Origin: Clostridium sp. AF27-2AA
GTDB taxonomy: Bacteria; Bacillota; Clostridia; Lachnospirales; Lachnospiraceae
Assembly (NCBI RefSeq): GCF_003478505.1
Contig: NZ_QUFI01000002.1
Coordinates: 124,001-188,000 of the forward strand
Direction: 5' to 3'
Length of the DNA stretch: 64,000 nt
A model generated the notes under the pieces. It was not told where the DNA came from, searched no databases, and worked only from the letters and a program-made list of their open reading frames with translations. Position 1 is the stretch's first letter. Each line of letters opens with the position of its first letter. Shown here in pieces: positions 1-9,145 of this stretch. The translations under genes and the position numbers were made by a program.

Positions 1-772
1 GCTCTACGAAACCGCCCAGGGTGTTCAGACAAAACAGGATGCCGCCAACTCCGCATAAAAAGCCATCCAGAACATAGGCTTTCAGTTTTACGCGGCGGAC
101 ATTTAAGCCCATCATCAGGGCGGACTGCTCATTGCCGCCGACTGCATAGATGCTGCGTCCGAATTTTGTGTAGCGCAGCATGATGAACGCCAGGATCAGA
201 ATGATCAGCGCGATCACCACCGTCGGATAGATGTAAGGATAGATCATGACGCCTTTTCGGTTTACATAGCCGCCAAACGGAAGATAGATCTTTGCTTTTG
301 CCCATGCCATAAAGGTTTCGTTGGTAATGCTGATCATATCCTTGGAAATGATCGCGGTCATGCCTCGCGCAAAGAACATGCCGGCCAGGGTTACAATGAA
401 TGGCTGAATGTCCATATAAGCTACAAGAAATCCCTGCACAAGTCCAAATACGATTCCGGTTACCAGCACGATCAGAACTGCGGGAACCGCGCCGATCTGT
501 GCCCGCTCCATCATCCAGGCCAGCATCATGCAGGCCATGGCAACGAAGGAACCAACGCTGATATCAATGCCGCCGGTGATCATAACGGTGGTCATGCCGA
601 CACCGATCACGATCAGGCCTGCGTTGGAAATAAACAGGTTTAAGAAGTTCTGGGTCTTTGCGAAGCCCTGCTCCTTAAATATGACACAGCCAATGGCATA
701 CATAACAAAGAACAATACGATCGTGATCAGCAAAAGGAAGCTGGTCTGGTTCAGCTTTTTTTTCTGTTTCAT
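1..772 (-). CDS. yjfF: Sugar ABC transporter permease, YjfF/RbsC family (3' end cut by window edge)
   Basis: Inner-membrane permease of a ribose/galactofuranose-type importer. The visible 257 N-terminal residues are hydrophobic, with about seven membrane segments, and contain the family motif ITGGIDISVGS near residue 65. A second family-typical stretch, GRSIYAVGGN, comes near residue 215. The gene runs off the left edge, so the last 60-80 residues are missing. Its ATG overlaps the stop of the upstream permease (TAATG), indicating translational coupling as the fourth gene of the SBP-ATPase-permease-permease operon. Two different permeases after one fused ATPase is the YtfT/YjfF arrangement. 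The substrate is inferred from that order, not proven. Confidence 0.88.
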   Translation of the reverse strand, partial: MKQKKKLNQTSFLLLITIVLFFVMYAIGCVIFKEQGFAKTQNFLNLFISNAGLIVIGVGMTTVMITGGIDISVGSFVAMACMMLAWMMERAQIGAVPAVLIVLVTGIVFGLVQGFLVAYMDIQPFIVTLAGMFFARGMTAIISKDMISITNETFMAWAKAKIYLPFGGYVNRKGVMIYPYIYPTVVIALIILILAFIMLRYTKFGRSIYAVGGNEQSALMMGLNVRRVKLKAYVLDGFLCGVGGILFCLNTLGGFVE

Positions 773-1833
773 TATGCAGCCTCCTTTCCCGCGTTCATCT
801 GCGCTGCTTTTTTCTGGGCAATGGACTTACGCCATTTCGCAAAGCCCGGTGACTGAAGTGCCACGATAATGACAACGACGATTGCCTTGTACACCGGAAC
901 CTGATCCGAAGATACATGCATTGCGTAAAGGGTTGTCGTCAGGGCCTGGATCGTATAAGCGCCAATAACAGAACCTGCCAGTGAGAATTTACCGCCTCCA
1001 AGAGAGTTTCCGCCGATCGCGACTGCCAGAATCGCATCCAGCTCCATGTTCAGTCCAATGTTGTTTGCATCCGCGGAATAGATACGGCTGGAAGCAATCA
1101 GGCCTGCCAGACCGGAGCAGATTCCGCAAAACGCGTACGCAAGGAACACGATCATGGTGGATTTAATTCCTACCAGCCTGGAGGCCTTTGCGTTGATGCC
1201 GACCGACTGAATGTACAGTCCCAGCGCCGTCTTTCTTAAAAGCAGTGCCGTCAGGAGTACCATGAGCATAGCCACAATAAACGGTGTCGGTACTGGCACA
1301 TGTGGGAGGAAGCTTCCCAGGATCTTGTAGCTCTCCACACGTACATATGTAATCTGTCCATCGGTGATCAGCTGCGCGATTCCGCGGCCGGCCGTGAACA
1401 TAATCAGGGTCGCTACCATTGGCTGGATTTTTAATTTTGCAACCAGAAATCCGTTAAAGGATCCGATCAGCATACCGATTACCAGTGCTGCAAGAAAACC
1501 AAGGATCAGAGGACTTGCATACTCTGTAGCCGCACGCTCTCCGCCAGTCAGAATGTTACAGCAGACTGCCGCGCTCACAGCCATGATCGCGCCAACGGAA
1601 ATATCCGTACCGGCAGAAGCCGATACCACCAGCGTCATGCCGATGGCCAGGATCACCAGTTCCGATGCACGGTTGATGATATCAATGATATATCCGTACA
1701 GGACGCCATCCCGGATGGAAATGGAAAAGAAGTCCGGCGTTGTCATAATGTTGACAAGAAGAACCAGTACCAGACAGAAGACCGGCAGAAATAATCTCTG
1801 CGATGTCAATTTTTTGATATTAAAATCTTTCAT
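772..1833 (-). CDS. ytfT: Sugar ABC transporter permease, YtfT/RbsC family
   Basis: A 353-residue inner-membrane permease forming the channel with the YjfF-like protein. The N-terminus is a short cytoplasmic stretch and a first membrane segment around residues 15-32. The family signature SAGTDISVGAIMAVSAAV lies near residue 70 and further membrane segments follow to about residue 330. The C-terminus is basic (WRKSIAQKKAAQ). It sits 2 bp after the ATPase stop and overlaps the next permease by one base, so the operon is tightly coupled. A GGGGGGC-rich ribosome site precedes the ATG. Family membership (BPD_transp_2) is clear. Galactofuranose or a related furanose as substrate is inferred from the neighbouring YtfQ-like binding protein. 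Confidence 0.9.
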   Translation of the reverse strand: MKDFNIKKLTSQRLFLPVFCLVLVLLVNIMTTPDFFSISIRDGVLYGYIIDIINRASELVILAIGMTLVVSASAGTDISVGAIMAVSAAVCCNILTGGERAATEYASPLILGFLAALVIGMLIGSFNGFLVAKLKIQPMVATLIMFTAGRGIAQLITDGQITYVRVESYKILGSFLPHVPVPTPFIVAMLMVLLTALLLRKTALGLYIQSVGINAKASRLVGIKSTMIVFLAYAFCGICSGLAGLIASSRIYSADANNIGLNMELDAILAVAIGGNSLGGGKFSLAGSVIGAYTIQALTTTLYAMHVSSDQVPVYKAIVVVIIVALQSPGFAKWRKSIAQKKAAQMNAGKEAA

Positions 1834-1835
1834 AC

Positions 1836-3353
1836 TTACTGCCCCCCTGCGATCGTTGTCATGATGGAAGCCTGGTTCATCTCTGTGCCGCTCAGCTCAC
1901 CGACCTTCGCGCCATCGCGAAGAACAACCATGCGGTCACAGGTACGAAGCATTTCCTCCACTTCAGAAGAAATGAACACGACTGCCATTCCTTTTTCTGC
2001 CAGTTCTACTACCAGTTTCTGAATCTCGGTCTTGGTTCCGACATCAATACCTCTGGTCGGCTCGTCCAGCACCAGAAAATCCGGATTCGTCAGAAGCCAT
2101 CTGCCGATAATCACCTTCTGCTGGTTGCCGCCGGACAGGGACTTGATCGGAGTTTCGCGGCTCGCCGTCTTGATCTGAAGCATATCGATGTATTTATCGG
2201 TATACTCTTCCTGCTGCTTTCTGCTCAGCAGATGGAACATTCCCTGCTTCGCCTGCAGCGCAATGATCATGTTTTCTCTTACAGAAAGATCTGCAATGAT
2301 TCCTTCATTCTTACGATCCTCTGGAAGATATGCCATGCCACGGTTCATGGAATCGATCGGATGTCTGGAAAGAAGCTTTTCTCCCTTCACCTCCAGTTCT
2401 CCGGTATCCGGCTTTTCTGCGCCGTAAATCACGCGGACGGTCTCAGAACGTCCGGAACCAAGAAGACCGGTCAGGCCAATGACTTCGCCCTTGCGGATCA
2501 CCAGATCAAATGGCTTGATGTAGCCCTGTTTTCCAAGGCCAGCCGCCTTGATCACAATGTCTTCTCCGTCAAAGTTCCGCTCTTCCTCTCCACTGTGCTT
2601 GATTGCGGCCAGGTCATCGAAATCCTTGCCCATCATCTTTGCTACCAGCTGGAAACGCGGCAGCTCTGCGGTCGTAAACTGTCCGACCAGCTGACCGTTT
2701 CGAAGAACCGTAATCTTATCGCAGACCGCATATACTTGCTCCAGGAAATGGGTTACGAAAATGATTCCGACGCCCTCATCCCGCAGCTTCCGCATCAGGG
2801 TAAACAGCTTTTCTACTTCATTGTCATCCAGGGACGAGGTCGGCTCATCCAGGATCAGAACCTTTGCGGACATATCCACCGCGCGCGCGATGGCAATCAT
2901 CTGCTGGATCGCAATGGAATAATGATCGATCGTCTGGGTTGCTTCTGCGTTTATATCAAGGCTTTTTAAAAGCTCACTTGCTCTCTTATTCATGGTCTTC
3001 CAGTCGATCAGTCCGCCTTTTCTTGGCTCTCTGCCAATAAACAGGTTCTCTGCGACAGAAAGATTCGGACAGAGGTTTACCTCCTGATATACCGTACTGA
3101 TTCCCCGCTGCTGTGCCTCCTGCGGGCTGCGGTTGATGATGGCGTGATCAATTCCATCGATCATGATCTGCCCGGTCTCAAATTCCTCTACTCCAGTAAG
3201 AACTTTGATCAGGGTAGATTTTCCGGCACCATTTTCTCCCATCAGGGCATGGATCTCGCCCTTTTTCAGTGTAAAATCTACATTCTGCAGAGCTTTTACT
3301 CCAGGGAATGTTTTGTAAATTCCTCTCATTTCAAGAACTGAACCTTGCTCCAT
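1836..3353 (-). CDS. ytfR: Sugar ABC transporter ATPase with two nucleotide-binding domains (YtfR/RbsA/MglA type)
   Basis: A 505-residue protein with two fused ATPase domains, the normal length and architecture for carbohydrate uptake ATPases of the RbsA/MglA group. Domain 1 has Walker A GENGAGKSTL near residue 40 and Walker B LILDEPTSSLD near 165. Domain 2 has a degenerate Walker A (GLLGSGRSE near 295), signature LSGGNQQK near 408 and Walker B LVLDEPTRGID near 430. The degenerate second P-loop is normal for this family. It lies between the binding protein (174 bp upstream, with a hairpin in the gap) and the first permease (2 bp downstream). RBS AGGAGG is present before the ATG. Confidence 0.93.
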   Translation of the reverse strand: MEQGSVLEMRGIYKTFPGVKALQNVDFTLKKGEIHALMGENGAGKSTLIKVLTGVEEFETGQIMIDGIDHAIINRSPQEAQQRGISTVYQEVNLCPNLSVAENLFIGREPRKGGLIDWKTMNKRASELLKSLDINAEATQTIDHYSIAIQQMIAIARAVDMSAKVLILDEPTSSLDDNEVEKLFTLMRKLRDEGVGIIFVTHFLEQVYAVCDKITVLRNGQLVGQFTTAELPRFQLVAKMMGKDFDDLAAIKHSGEEERNFDGEDIVIKAAGLGKQGYIKPFDLVIRKGEVIGLTGLLGSGRSETVRVIYGAEKPDTGELEVKGEKLLSRHPIDSMNRGMAYLPEDRKNEGIIADLSVRENMIIALQAKQGMFHLLSRKQQEEYTDKYIDMLQIKTASRETPIKSLSGGNQQKVIIGRWLLTNPDFLVLDEPTRGIDVGTKTEIQKLVVELAEKGMAVVFISSEVEEMLRTCDRMVVLRDGAKVGELSGTEMNQASIMTTIAGGQ

Positions 3354-3420
3354 AAAAGCTTTGCCTCCTATCAGCTAATCTCAAACTTTCCTTATACGAA
3401 ATGTTTCCTGTAAAGCAAAT

Positions 3421-3458
3421 AGTGCGGGGCCGGAAGCCTCAGCCTCCGGCTCCGCACT
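3421..3458 (-). terminator. Hairpin between binding-protein and ATPase genes
   Basis: A strong GC-rich inverted repeat (AGTGCGGGGCCGGAAG paired with CTTCCGGCTCCGCACT-like arm, imperfect in the middle) fills the gap between the SBP stop and the ATPase start. No T-run follows on the minus strand. It is therefore better read as an mRNA-stabilising or partial-termination structure that keeps the binding protein in excess over the membrane components, a common arrangement in ABC importer operons. Confidence 0.6.
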
Positions 3459-3527
3459 CTGTATCCTGCATGACGGAACTCATGTATCGTGATCCATTCC
3501 GTTCCTGTCACGGATGGTCATTCTGAA

Positions 3528-4613
3528 TTAATATGCTCTGTCTTTCAGAATATTTTCAAGATCCATGGAGGTATCAAAGTATGCTTCGTCTACGTACTGG
3601 ACCTTGTCAACCTGCTCGCCCTTTTCCAGTTTCTGGATGATTTCTGCTACACGCGGTCCATGAAGCGGGTTGCACTCGAAGGTTGCGTTCAGATCGCCTT
3701 TGATCATGGATTCGAAAGCTGCCTTAACAGAGTCAAAGCTTACTACGATGATGTCGCCGTTCGGGCCACAGGTCTTGCCTGCTGCGTGGATCGCATCGAT
3801 TGCGCCAAATGCCTCGTTATCGTTCTCACAGATAACAACGTCGATATCCGGGTAACTCTTTAAGAAGGACTCCATAACTTCCTGGCCCTTTGCCTGAGTG
3901 AATTCACCAGACTGTCTGTCCAGCATCTTCCAGTTGGAGTGCTCTTTTAACTTGTTATCCATACCTTCGGTACGGCCAACCTGTGCGGATGCACCGATGG
4001 TACCCTGAATGGTTACCATATTGATTTCTTCGTCGCCGCGTCCCTGGTCTTCCAGATATTTAGCCAGCCAGTCACCACAGGTCTCGCCCTCTTTTACGAA
4101 GTTTCCGCCTACCCATGCCTCATACAGGGAATCATCGGAAAGCTGCATCTGACGGTCAGACAGGATAACCGGAATTCCTGCTTCCTTTGCCTCTTCCAGA
4201 ACGGTCTCCCATCCGGTCTCTACTACAGGTGCTACTACGATATAGTCAACTTCCTGCTGAATGAAGGAACGGATTGCCTTGATCTGGTTCTCCTGTTTCT
4301 GCTGTGCGTCATCAAAGATCAGCTTGTAACCGTTTTCCTCGGTAAAGGTAGATTTGAAGGACTCGGTGTTTGCGGTTCTCCAGTCAGACTCTGCGCCAAC
4401 CTGTGCGTAGCCGACTGTGATCAGATCACCGTCTGCTTTACCGGATCCTGCATCCGCTTCTTTACTCTCTTCTGCTTTCGCTTCCGTTTCTGCAGCTTCT
4501 GTCTTAGCCGCTTCTGTCGGAGCTGCTGTTGTTTCCTTTGCTCCTCCGCCGCAGGCTGTAAGAGACCCCACCATAGCTGCTGTCATAGCGATTGCCATCA
4601 GTTTCTTTTTCAT
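3528..4613 (-). CDS. ytfQ: Sugar-binding lipoprotein of ABC importer, YtfQ-like
   Basis: A 361-residue periplasmic-binding-protein-type lipoprotein (Peripla_BP_4). The signal peptide ends in lipobox LTAC with the lipidated Cys at residue 21, followed by a T/A/E-rich linker to about residue 60. The mature start VGYAQVGAESDWRTANTES closely resembles E. coli YtfQ, which binds galactofuranose. The ribose-binding-like features DRQ near 155 and CENDNEAFGA near 265 fit this fold. First gene of the importer operon. RBS AAGGAGGAAGG lies just upstream, and a TATAAT box lies about 50 bp before the start. The neighbouring YesMN-like system probably controls it. Confidence 0.88.
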   Translation of the reverse strand: MKKKLMAIAMTAAMVGSLTACGGGAKETTAAPTEAAKTEAAETEAKAEESKEADAGSGKADGDLITVGYAQVGAESDWRTANTESFKSTFTEENGYKLIFDDAQQKQENQIKAIRSFIQQEVDYIVVAPVVETGWETVLEEAKEAGIPVILSDRQMQLSDDSLYEAWVGGNFVKEGETCGDWLAKYLEDQGRGDEEINMVTIQGTIGASAQVGRTEGMDNKLKEHSNWKMLDRQSGEFTQAKGQEVMESFLKSYPDIDVVICENDNEAFGAIDAIHAAGKTCGPNGDIIVVSFDSVKAAFESMIKGDLNATFECNPLHGPRVAEIIQKLEKGEQVDKVQYVDEAYFDTSMDLENILKDRAY

Positions 4614-4662
4614 AAATACCTTCCTCCTTTTAAATATGATTCCGAACTCACATCGTACTTTT

Positions 4663-4668
4663 ATTATA
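4663..4668 (-). promoter_or_regulatory. Candidate -10 box (TATAAT) for the sugar ABC operon
   Basis: A perfect TATAAT lies on the minus strand 50 bp before the binding-protein ATG. The -35 region is weak (TTCAAA-like) and falls inside the terminator hairpin that ends the kinase/regulator transcript. A weak -35 is consistent with dependence on an activator such as the adjacent AraC-type regulator. This is inference from position only. Confidence 0.45.
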
Positions 4669-4704
4669 AAAAAAAGCTCTGCTTTTTGAAACAGAGCTTT
4701 TTTT
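4667..4704 (-). terminator. Bidirectional intrinsic terminator after the kinase gene
   Basis: An AAGCTCTG...CAGAGCTT stem is flanked by A-runs on one side and T-runs on the other, so it can work in both directions. On the minus strand it ends the regulator-kinase transcript about 120 nt past the kinase stop. The stretch 4705-4821 is very T-rich on the plus strand and holds no gene. Confidence 0.75.
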
Positions 4705-4821
4705 GAAAAAATTGGATTATTTTACTGATTTTGCTGATTTTTTCGACTCTTTTTTCTCTTTTTTTCGAAATTGGTGTGTTTTCTTTCAATGGACGTGTGT
4801 TTTCTTTAGATTTTATAAAGT

Positions 4822-6336
4822 TTACTTCCCTACTAGCTGTCCATGTCCGATATAAATTTTCACACAGGTACCAACCTGTTCTTCCGATTCAATCGTAATC
4901 GACGCCTCCGTTCCATAATACATCCGGATGCGCTGGGCCACATTAGACATACCAAAGCCGCCCCGCTCACTGACCTCCGACATCACGCTGCAGCCATTTA
5001 CCTTATCCCGCAACGCATGTAAGGTATCCGGATCCATTCCATGGCCGTTATCTTCTACCTCAAATACCACGCCGCTTTTGTCCTCATAACCGCGGATTAC
5101 AATGGTGCCTCCGCCCCGCTTATTTTTAATTCCATGGTAGAGCGCGTTTTCAACGATTGGCTGAAGCAGCATTTTCAGAACCCGTTTGTGCAGGATCTGC
5201 TCCTCAATGACGATCCGGTAATCCAGAATATCCTCGTATCGGATTTTCTGGATCTTCAGATAGCTTTCGATGTGGCGTTTTTCCTCTTCGATGGGAATAA
5301 AGTCAGAACCACCGGAAAGGACTGTCCGGAAAAAATCACTGAGATCCGAAGTCATTTCCACCACCTTCTGGTTATCTCCATCCTCCGCCATCCAGACGAT
5401 AGAATCCAGGGTATTATACAAAAAATGAGGGTTGATCTGTGCCTGCAGAAGCTTCATTTCCGCAATGTGAAGGTTCTTCTGCTCCTTCCGGATCCGCTCG
5501 ATCAGGCCCGCGATTTCCTCGCTCATCTGGTTGAAGGTGCGCGCAAGAACATTAATCTCTTCCAGGCTTCCCGTCTCTGCCCTGGCATTCCAGTCTCCGT
5601 TTCCCAGGCGCTCTGCCGTCATTTTCAGGCTGCTGATCGGCCTGGTCACCGAATTGGTCAGCATGGCGGAAAACATGATTCCGGTCGTCAGAATGACTGC
5701 CAGCAGAACCATAAATGTATAAACGCTCTGCCTGGTGTGGATTTCCAGGTCCCGCTGCAGATTCTCCATGTTGCGGGTTTCGTAATAAATATATTTGTTG
5801 ATATAATCCTGGATCATGGAACACAGGCCCTGGATATCATTTTCCCAAATGGCACTGTTCTCATCATACCGCCCCGCCTTGTTGGAATTCTCAACCATCT
5901 TCTGCACTGCTTTTTCCAGGGAATCAAGGCAGGATAAGATCCCTTTGATGCTGATATCTCCATCACTGCCAGGAGTTCTTGTAATCCGTTTTTCCATGTC
6001 GTACCGGGCCTCCTCGATCATGTGAAACGGATTTTTTACTACCGTGGCATACTGGCTCTCCCCTTCCAGGATATCTCCGTTTTCGAACTCTTTTGTGTTG
6101 ATCAGGCCAATCATGACCCGGTACATGGAGTATTCCATGTCCGACTTAAAGTTCATATTATAGGTATTAATGACCTTCAGATTCGCCATGATCCGGTTAT
6201 AGGAGCCGGAGTAATTGTAGATCATGGCAACGATGCCAAGCACCATCACCGTAAGCGGAATGACTGTCAGAATGATCAGCAGACGCATCCGTTCCTTCAA
6301 AGATACCTTGCTGGCTATCCGTTTCGCAATGTTCAT
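4822..6336 (-). CDS. Sensor histidine kinase, YesM/LytS (HPK7-like) family
   Basis: A 504-residue membrane sensor kinase. Membrane segments at about residues 18-40 and 205-228 bracket an extracellular sensor domain of about 165 residues. A HAMP linker (TNSVTRPISSLKMTAERL, from 228) follows. The phospho-acceptor motif INPHFLYNTLDS has His304, as in the His_kinase family. The ATPase domain has N-box PIVENALYHGI near 400 and a G-box EDNGHGMDP near 430. It overlaps the response regulator stop by 4 bp, so the pair is co-translated. In this family the cognate regulator usually controls an adjacent carbohydrate ABC importer, here the YtfQ-like one. The ligand could be extracellular sugar, or sugar-loaded binding protein. 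Confidence 0.92.
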   Translation of the reverse strand: MNIAKRIASKVSLKERMRLLIILTVIPLTVMVLGIVAMIYNYSGSYNRIMANLKVINTYNMNFKSDMEYSMYRVMIGLINTKEFENGDILEGESQYATVVKNPFHMIEEARYDMEKRITRTPGSDGDISIKGILSCLDSLEKAVQKMVENSNKAGRYDENSAIWENDIQGLCSMIQDYINKYIYYETRNMENLQRDLEIHTRQSVYTFMVLLAVILTTGIMFSAMLTNSVTRPISSLKMTAERLGNGDWNARAETGSLEEINVLARTFNQMSEEIAGLIERIRKEQKNLHIAEMKLLQAQINPHFLYNTLDSIVWMAEDGDNQKVVEMTSDLSDFFRTVLSGGSDFIPIEEEKRHIESYLKIQKIRYEDILDYRIVIEEQILHKRVLKMLLQPIVENALYHGIKNKRGGGTIVIRGYEDKSGVVFEVEDNGHGMDPDTLHALRDKVNGCSVMSEVSERGGFGMSNVAQRIRMYYGTEASITIESEEQVGTCVKIYIGHGQLVGK

Positions 6337-7460
6337 ACCGTTCTTCTTTCCGGTTCCTGGCCGCCGTTTTTATAGTCCTTCGGCGATACCCCCGTCACCT
6401 TTTTAAATGTGGCGCTGAAATAATGGGGATCATTGTATCCGACCCGTTCTCCGATCTCCGCGGTCCGAAGTGTGGTACAGCGCAGAAGCTCACACGCTTT
6501 GTCAATTCTCAGCTTCGTCAGGTATTCTACAAAGGACTGCCCGGTTTCCTGCTTAAAAATAGAAGAAAAATAGCTGCTGCTGACTCCGACCTGCGCTGCT
6601 ACGGTATTCAGGGAAACGTCATTGCTCTCAAAATGTTCCGCAAGATACTGCTTTGCGGTATCGATCAGCGAACCATAGCGGTTGCCGGATACCCGGTCAC
6701 GTTCTGAGATCGCAAACGCGAACAATTCTTTCAGATAGGAAACCGTCTGTTCCTCGCTTACGACAATTTTGGGAATATACTTGATATCGCCAAGCTCCGG
6801 CGGAATTTCGTCCGCGCAGACACTGAGGCCCTTTAAAAATTCCTGCACGCAGAAAAAAATATCGATGGTCATGTACTGGCGCAGCAAAAGGGAGCGGTAG
6901 TTGTTCTCGCCCACCGCCGCAAGGTACTCATCAATAAACATGCCCTCTTCCCCGGCGGAGCCAAGCTTTAAAAAATCCTGGATCAGTTTCCGGTCCACTC
7001 CCGTGTAATCGGTCTTATCGAGGAATGCATTGTATTTTTCATAGCTCACAAAATATCGTTCCAACAGTCTGGATTTTTCCTTTTCTTCCCGGATTTCTTC
7101 CTTTACTTTGCGGAGTACTGCCGTCAGGCTGGCGGCGGTAACCGGTTTGAGCAGATATTCGCTGATTCCGATGGTGATAGCCTCTTTGGCGTACTCAAAC
7201 TCATTGTATCCGCTGAGAATGATGATTTTCGTATTCGGAAGGATTTTTTTTACCAGATGGCTTAACTCCAGCCCATCCATAAACGGCATCTTAATATCCG
7301 TGATCAGAATATCCGGTTCGGTCTTTAAGATCTGCGGATACGCGTATTCCCCATCCCCGGCCTCCCCGACAAACTCAAAACCGTTTTTCTCCCACTCTAC
7401 ATTTTTTTTAATCCCGCGCCGGATAATTGCTTCATCTTCCACAAGAAATACCTTTATCAT
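6333..7460 (-). CDS. Response regulator with AraC-type DNA-binding domain (YesN-like)
   Basis: Cytoplasmic regulator of about 375 residues. Receiver domain at 1-120 with phospho-acceptor Asp55 (ILITDIKMPFMDG) and conserved Lys near 105 (EYLLKPV). A middle linker of about 130 residues follows, then a C-terminal AraC double helix-turn-helix (LNTVAAQVGVSSSYFSSIFK and AEIGERVGYNDPHYFSATFK). The start at 7460 is preferred because AGGAGGTGGGT directly precedes this ATG; the two extra codons upstream would need a GTG inside the ribosome site. Paired with the kinase by a 4-bp overlap. Likely activates the sugar importer at 772-4613. Confidence 0.92.
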   Translation of the reverse strand: MIKVFLVEDEAIIRRGIKKNVEWEKNGFEFVGEAGDGEYAYPQILKTEPDILITDIKMPFMDGLELSHLVKKILPNTKIIILSGYNEFEYAKEAITIGISEYLLKPVTAASLTAVLRKVKEEIREEKEKSRLLERYFVSYEKYNAFLDKTDYTGVDRKLIQDFLKLGSAGEEGMFIDEYLAAVGENNYRSLLLRQYMTIDIFFCVQEFLKGLSVCADEIPPELGDIKYIPKIVVSEEQTVSYLKELFAFAISERDRVSGNRYGSLIDTAKQYLAEHFESNDVSLNTVAAQVGVSSSYFSSIFKQETGQSFVEYLTKLRIDKACELLRCTTLRTAEIGERVGYNDPHYFSATFKKVTGVSPKDYKNGGQEPERRTV

Positions 7461-7469
7461 ACCCACCTC

Positions 7470-7970
7470 CTAGTTTGCTTCTACGCAGGGAATCTGCAGC
7501 TTTTTGAAATATCTGCGCACTGTATCATCCCATTCCCGCTCGATTTGTTTGTCCAGCGTAAACACCTTAAGCGATGTCCCGGTCACACAGGCCGCCGCAT
7601 GGTTCTCGTAGCGGATATTTAAGTAAAGCGCCGCCACCTGCTCCGCCGGGAAATCCGGTTTTACCCGTCGGATAAATTTTTCATTCTCCTCTGGTGACAG
7701 CTGCATCGTGATCTGAAAGCTTTCCGGAAGCTTTTTCCCCTTGATCAGAGAATAGCAGAAGGGGCGCAGGGCTTTCCAGGAAGAAAGCTCCTCAATGCGG
7801 TTTTTTTCCAGTTCCTCGTCCGAATAGTATCCCTGGCGGATACGACCATCTATCGTAAAACTGTTGAAGGTCACGATATTTGCCTCCCGCACCAGCCAGT
7901 GGTCAAAGGTCTCTCCCATGAAAAGCTGCGCGGTAAATGTTTTCAAATCTTCTATTTTTAATGCGATCAT
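7470..7970 (-). CDS. Conserved hypothetical protein, DUF5721-like
   Basis: A 166-residue soluble protein with no signal peptide or membrane segment. It begins MIALKIEDLKTFTAQLF and contains a Trp/Phe-rich segment (SSWKALRPFCYSLIKGKKLP) near residue 75. The overall pattern matches small Lachnospiraceae proteins annotated as DUF5721; that family call is from memory and not tested. Start 7970 is chosen over the longer frame because AAAGGGGG lies at the right distance. It ends 10 bp before the response regulator start and could be co-transcribed with it. The function is unknown. Confidence 0.7.
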   Translation of the reverse strand: MIALKIEDLKTFTAQLFMGETFDHWLVREANIVTFNSFTIDGRIRQGYYSDEELEKNRIEELSSWKALRPFCYSLIKGKKLPESFQITMQLSPEENEKFIRRVKPDFPAEQVAALYLNIRYENHAAACVTGTSLKVFTLDKQIEREWDDTVRRYFKKLQIPCVEAN

Positions 7971-8050
7971 GCGCAAATTCCCCCTTTTGCTGCCTGGTTT
8001 TATTTCTGCCCTGCTGCACGCCATGCTGCGTCTCACACTGCCGGCACGTT

Positions 8051-9112
8051 CTACTCGCCCATCACCTCGTGATAACGCTCAAAGAAATCCGAAGTAGTGC
8101 AGTCAGCTCCGTCACTCAGAGAGACCTTGTTCCAGATGCTGCCCTCAATTTCCACCTTATGCTCTGCCTCAAAGGAATCATAAATGCTCCGAAACGCCTT
8201 GTTTTTGCGCTCCAGCGCCATATTGTTTTTACGCTCCAGCGTTGCATCCTCGTCAAAATCATTGACGCATTTCACTACATACCATTTTCCCCGCCATAAA
8301 AACGGCTCCGTAACCGCACCGGTTTCCAGCGCAAACACGTTACTTTCATAGGCATCGTCGCGTTCGCCGCGCCCGACGATTACGTCAATTTCTGAATTTT
8401 CCGATTCTTTTCTGGCGGTGGCCGCAAAATCCGCGCCCTCACTTACAACCTTTTCGTACACTTCCTGTGCCTTTGCTTCCTCGCTGACCGCGATTTCCTG
8501 CACCTGGATCACCCGTGCTTCACTGTCACTGATTTCCAGGCTCACATCCTTTGTCAGCTCGTCCACCAGCTTATTGGCCCGATGATAGGCCTCATACATT
8601 GTGTATACATCATCCCGCGATGCTTTGATGTAAGCCTTATCCGCATCGGTGAGGGAAGCATAATAATCATCTGCCAGCTGCTTTAACTGCTCCCGTTCCT
8701 GACTATTTAACGTCAGCCCCTCCTCGTCTGCCAGAAGGTTCATGGACCGGATCTCGCTTAAAAACGCGCGGATCTGCTCCAGCAGGTAGGTCTGAAACGG
8801 CGTCTTGTCATCACTGACCTCCACGTTCCAGATCTGGTCCGTGTAAACCTGACGGTAACGGTTGCGCTCCGTGGCTATGATGAGCATTGTCTGGGCATCC
8901 GTGTAGCCTTCTGTAGCCGCACTGTCAGACACCATGGGGATGTTGACGCTGCAGGCAGTAAGGAAGGTAAGCTGCGCTGCCGCAAAAAATGCCAGCATGA
9001 CTGCCCGAAATCCCCGCATGCTTCTGCTATACCACTTCTGTTTTTTGGGCAGACTTCTGAAATTTTCCCTGTCACCAGTAAGTCTCTCTGTTTCTGTTTT
9101 CTGATTTCTCAT
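8051..9112 (-). CDS. Parvulin-like peptidyl-prolyl isomerase lipoprotein (PrsA/SurA-like)
   Basis: A 353-residue exported lipoprotein. The hydrophobic segment and lipobox LTAC put the lipidated Cys at residue 54 of this frame. The 31 polar residues before the signal suggest the true start may be the ATG at 9019. Helical N-terminal chaperone-like region to about residue 200, then a rotamase-like segment (VIQVQEIAVSEEAKAQEVYE, later WRGKWYVVKCVNDFDED). Parvulin conservation is weak, so isomerase activity is uncertain; a folding role outside the membrane is the family inference. It is the upstream gene next to the DUF5721-like one, about 80 bp away, and is probably co-transcribed with it. Confidence 0.72.
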   Translation of the reverse strand: MRNQKTETERLTGDRENFRSLPKKQKWYSRSMRGFRAVMLAFFAAAQLTFLTACSVNIPMVSDSAATEGYTDAQTMLIIATERNRYRQVYTDQIWNVEVSDDKTPFQTYLLEQIRAFLSEIRSMNLLADEEGLTLNSQEREQLKQLADDYYASLTDADKAYIKASRDDVYTMYEAYHRANKLVDELTKDVSLEISDSEARVIQVQEIAVSEEAKAQEVYEKVVSEGADFAATARKESENSEIDVIVGRGERDDAYESNVFALETGAVTEPFLWRGKWYVVKCVNDFDEDATLERKNNMALERKNKAFRSIYDSFEAEHKVEIEGSIWNKVSLSDGADCTTSDFFERYHEVMGE

Positions 9113-9145
9113 TCTTTTAATCCTGATTTTCCATCTATCTTTTTC

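Noticed and set aside
5041..5937. Long plus-strand frame (298 codons) opposite the histidine kinase
   Set aside because: Antisense to a gene with all kinase motifs intact; no ribosome site.
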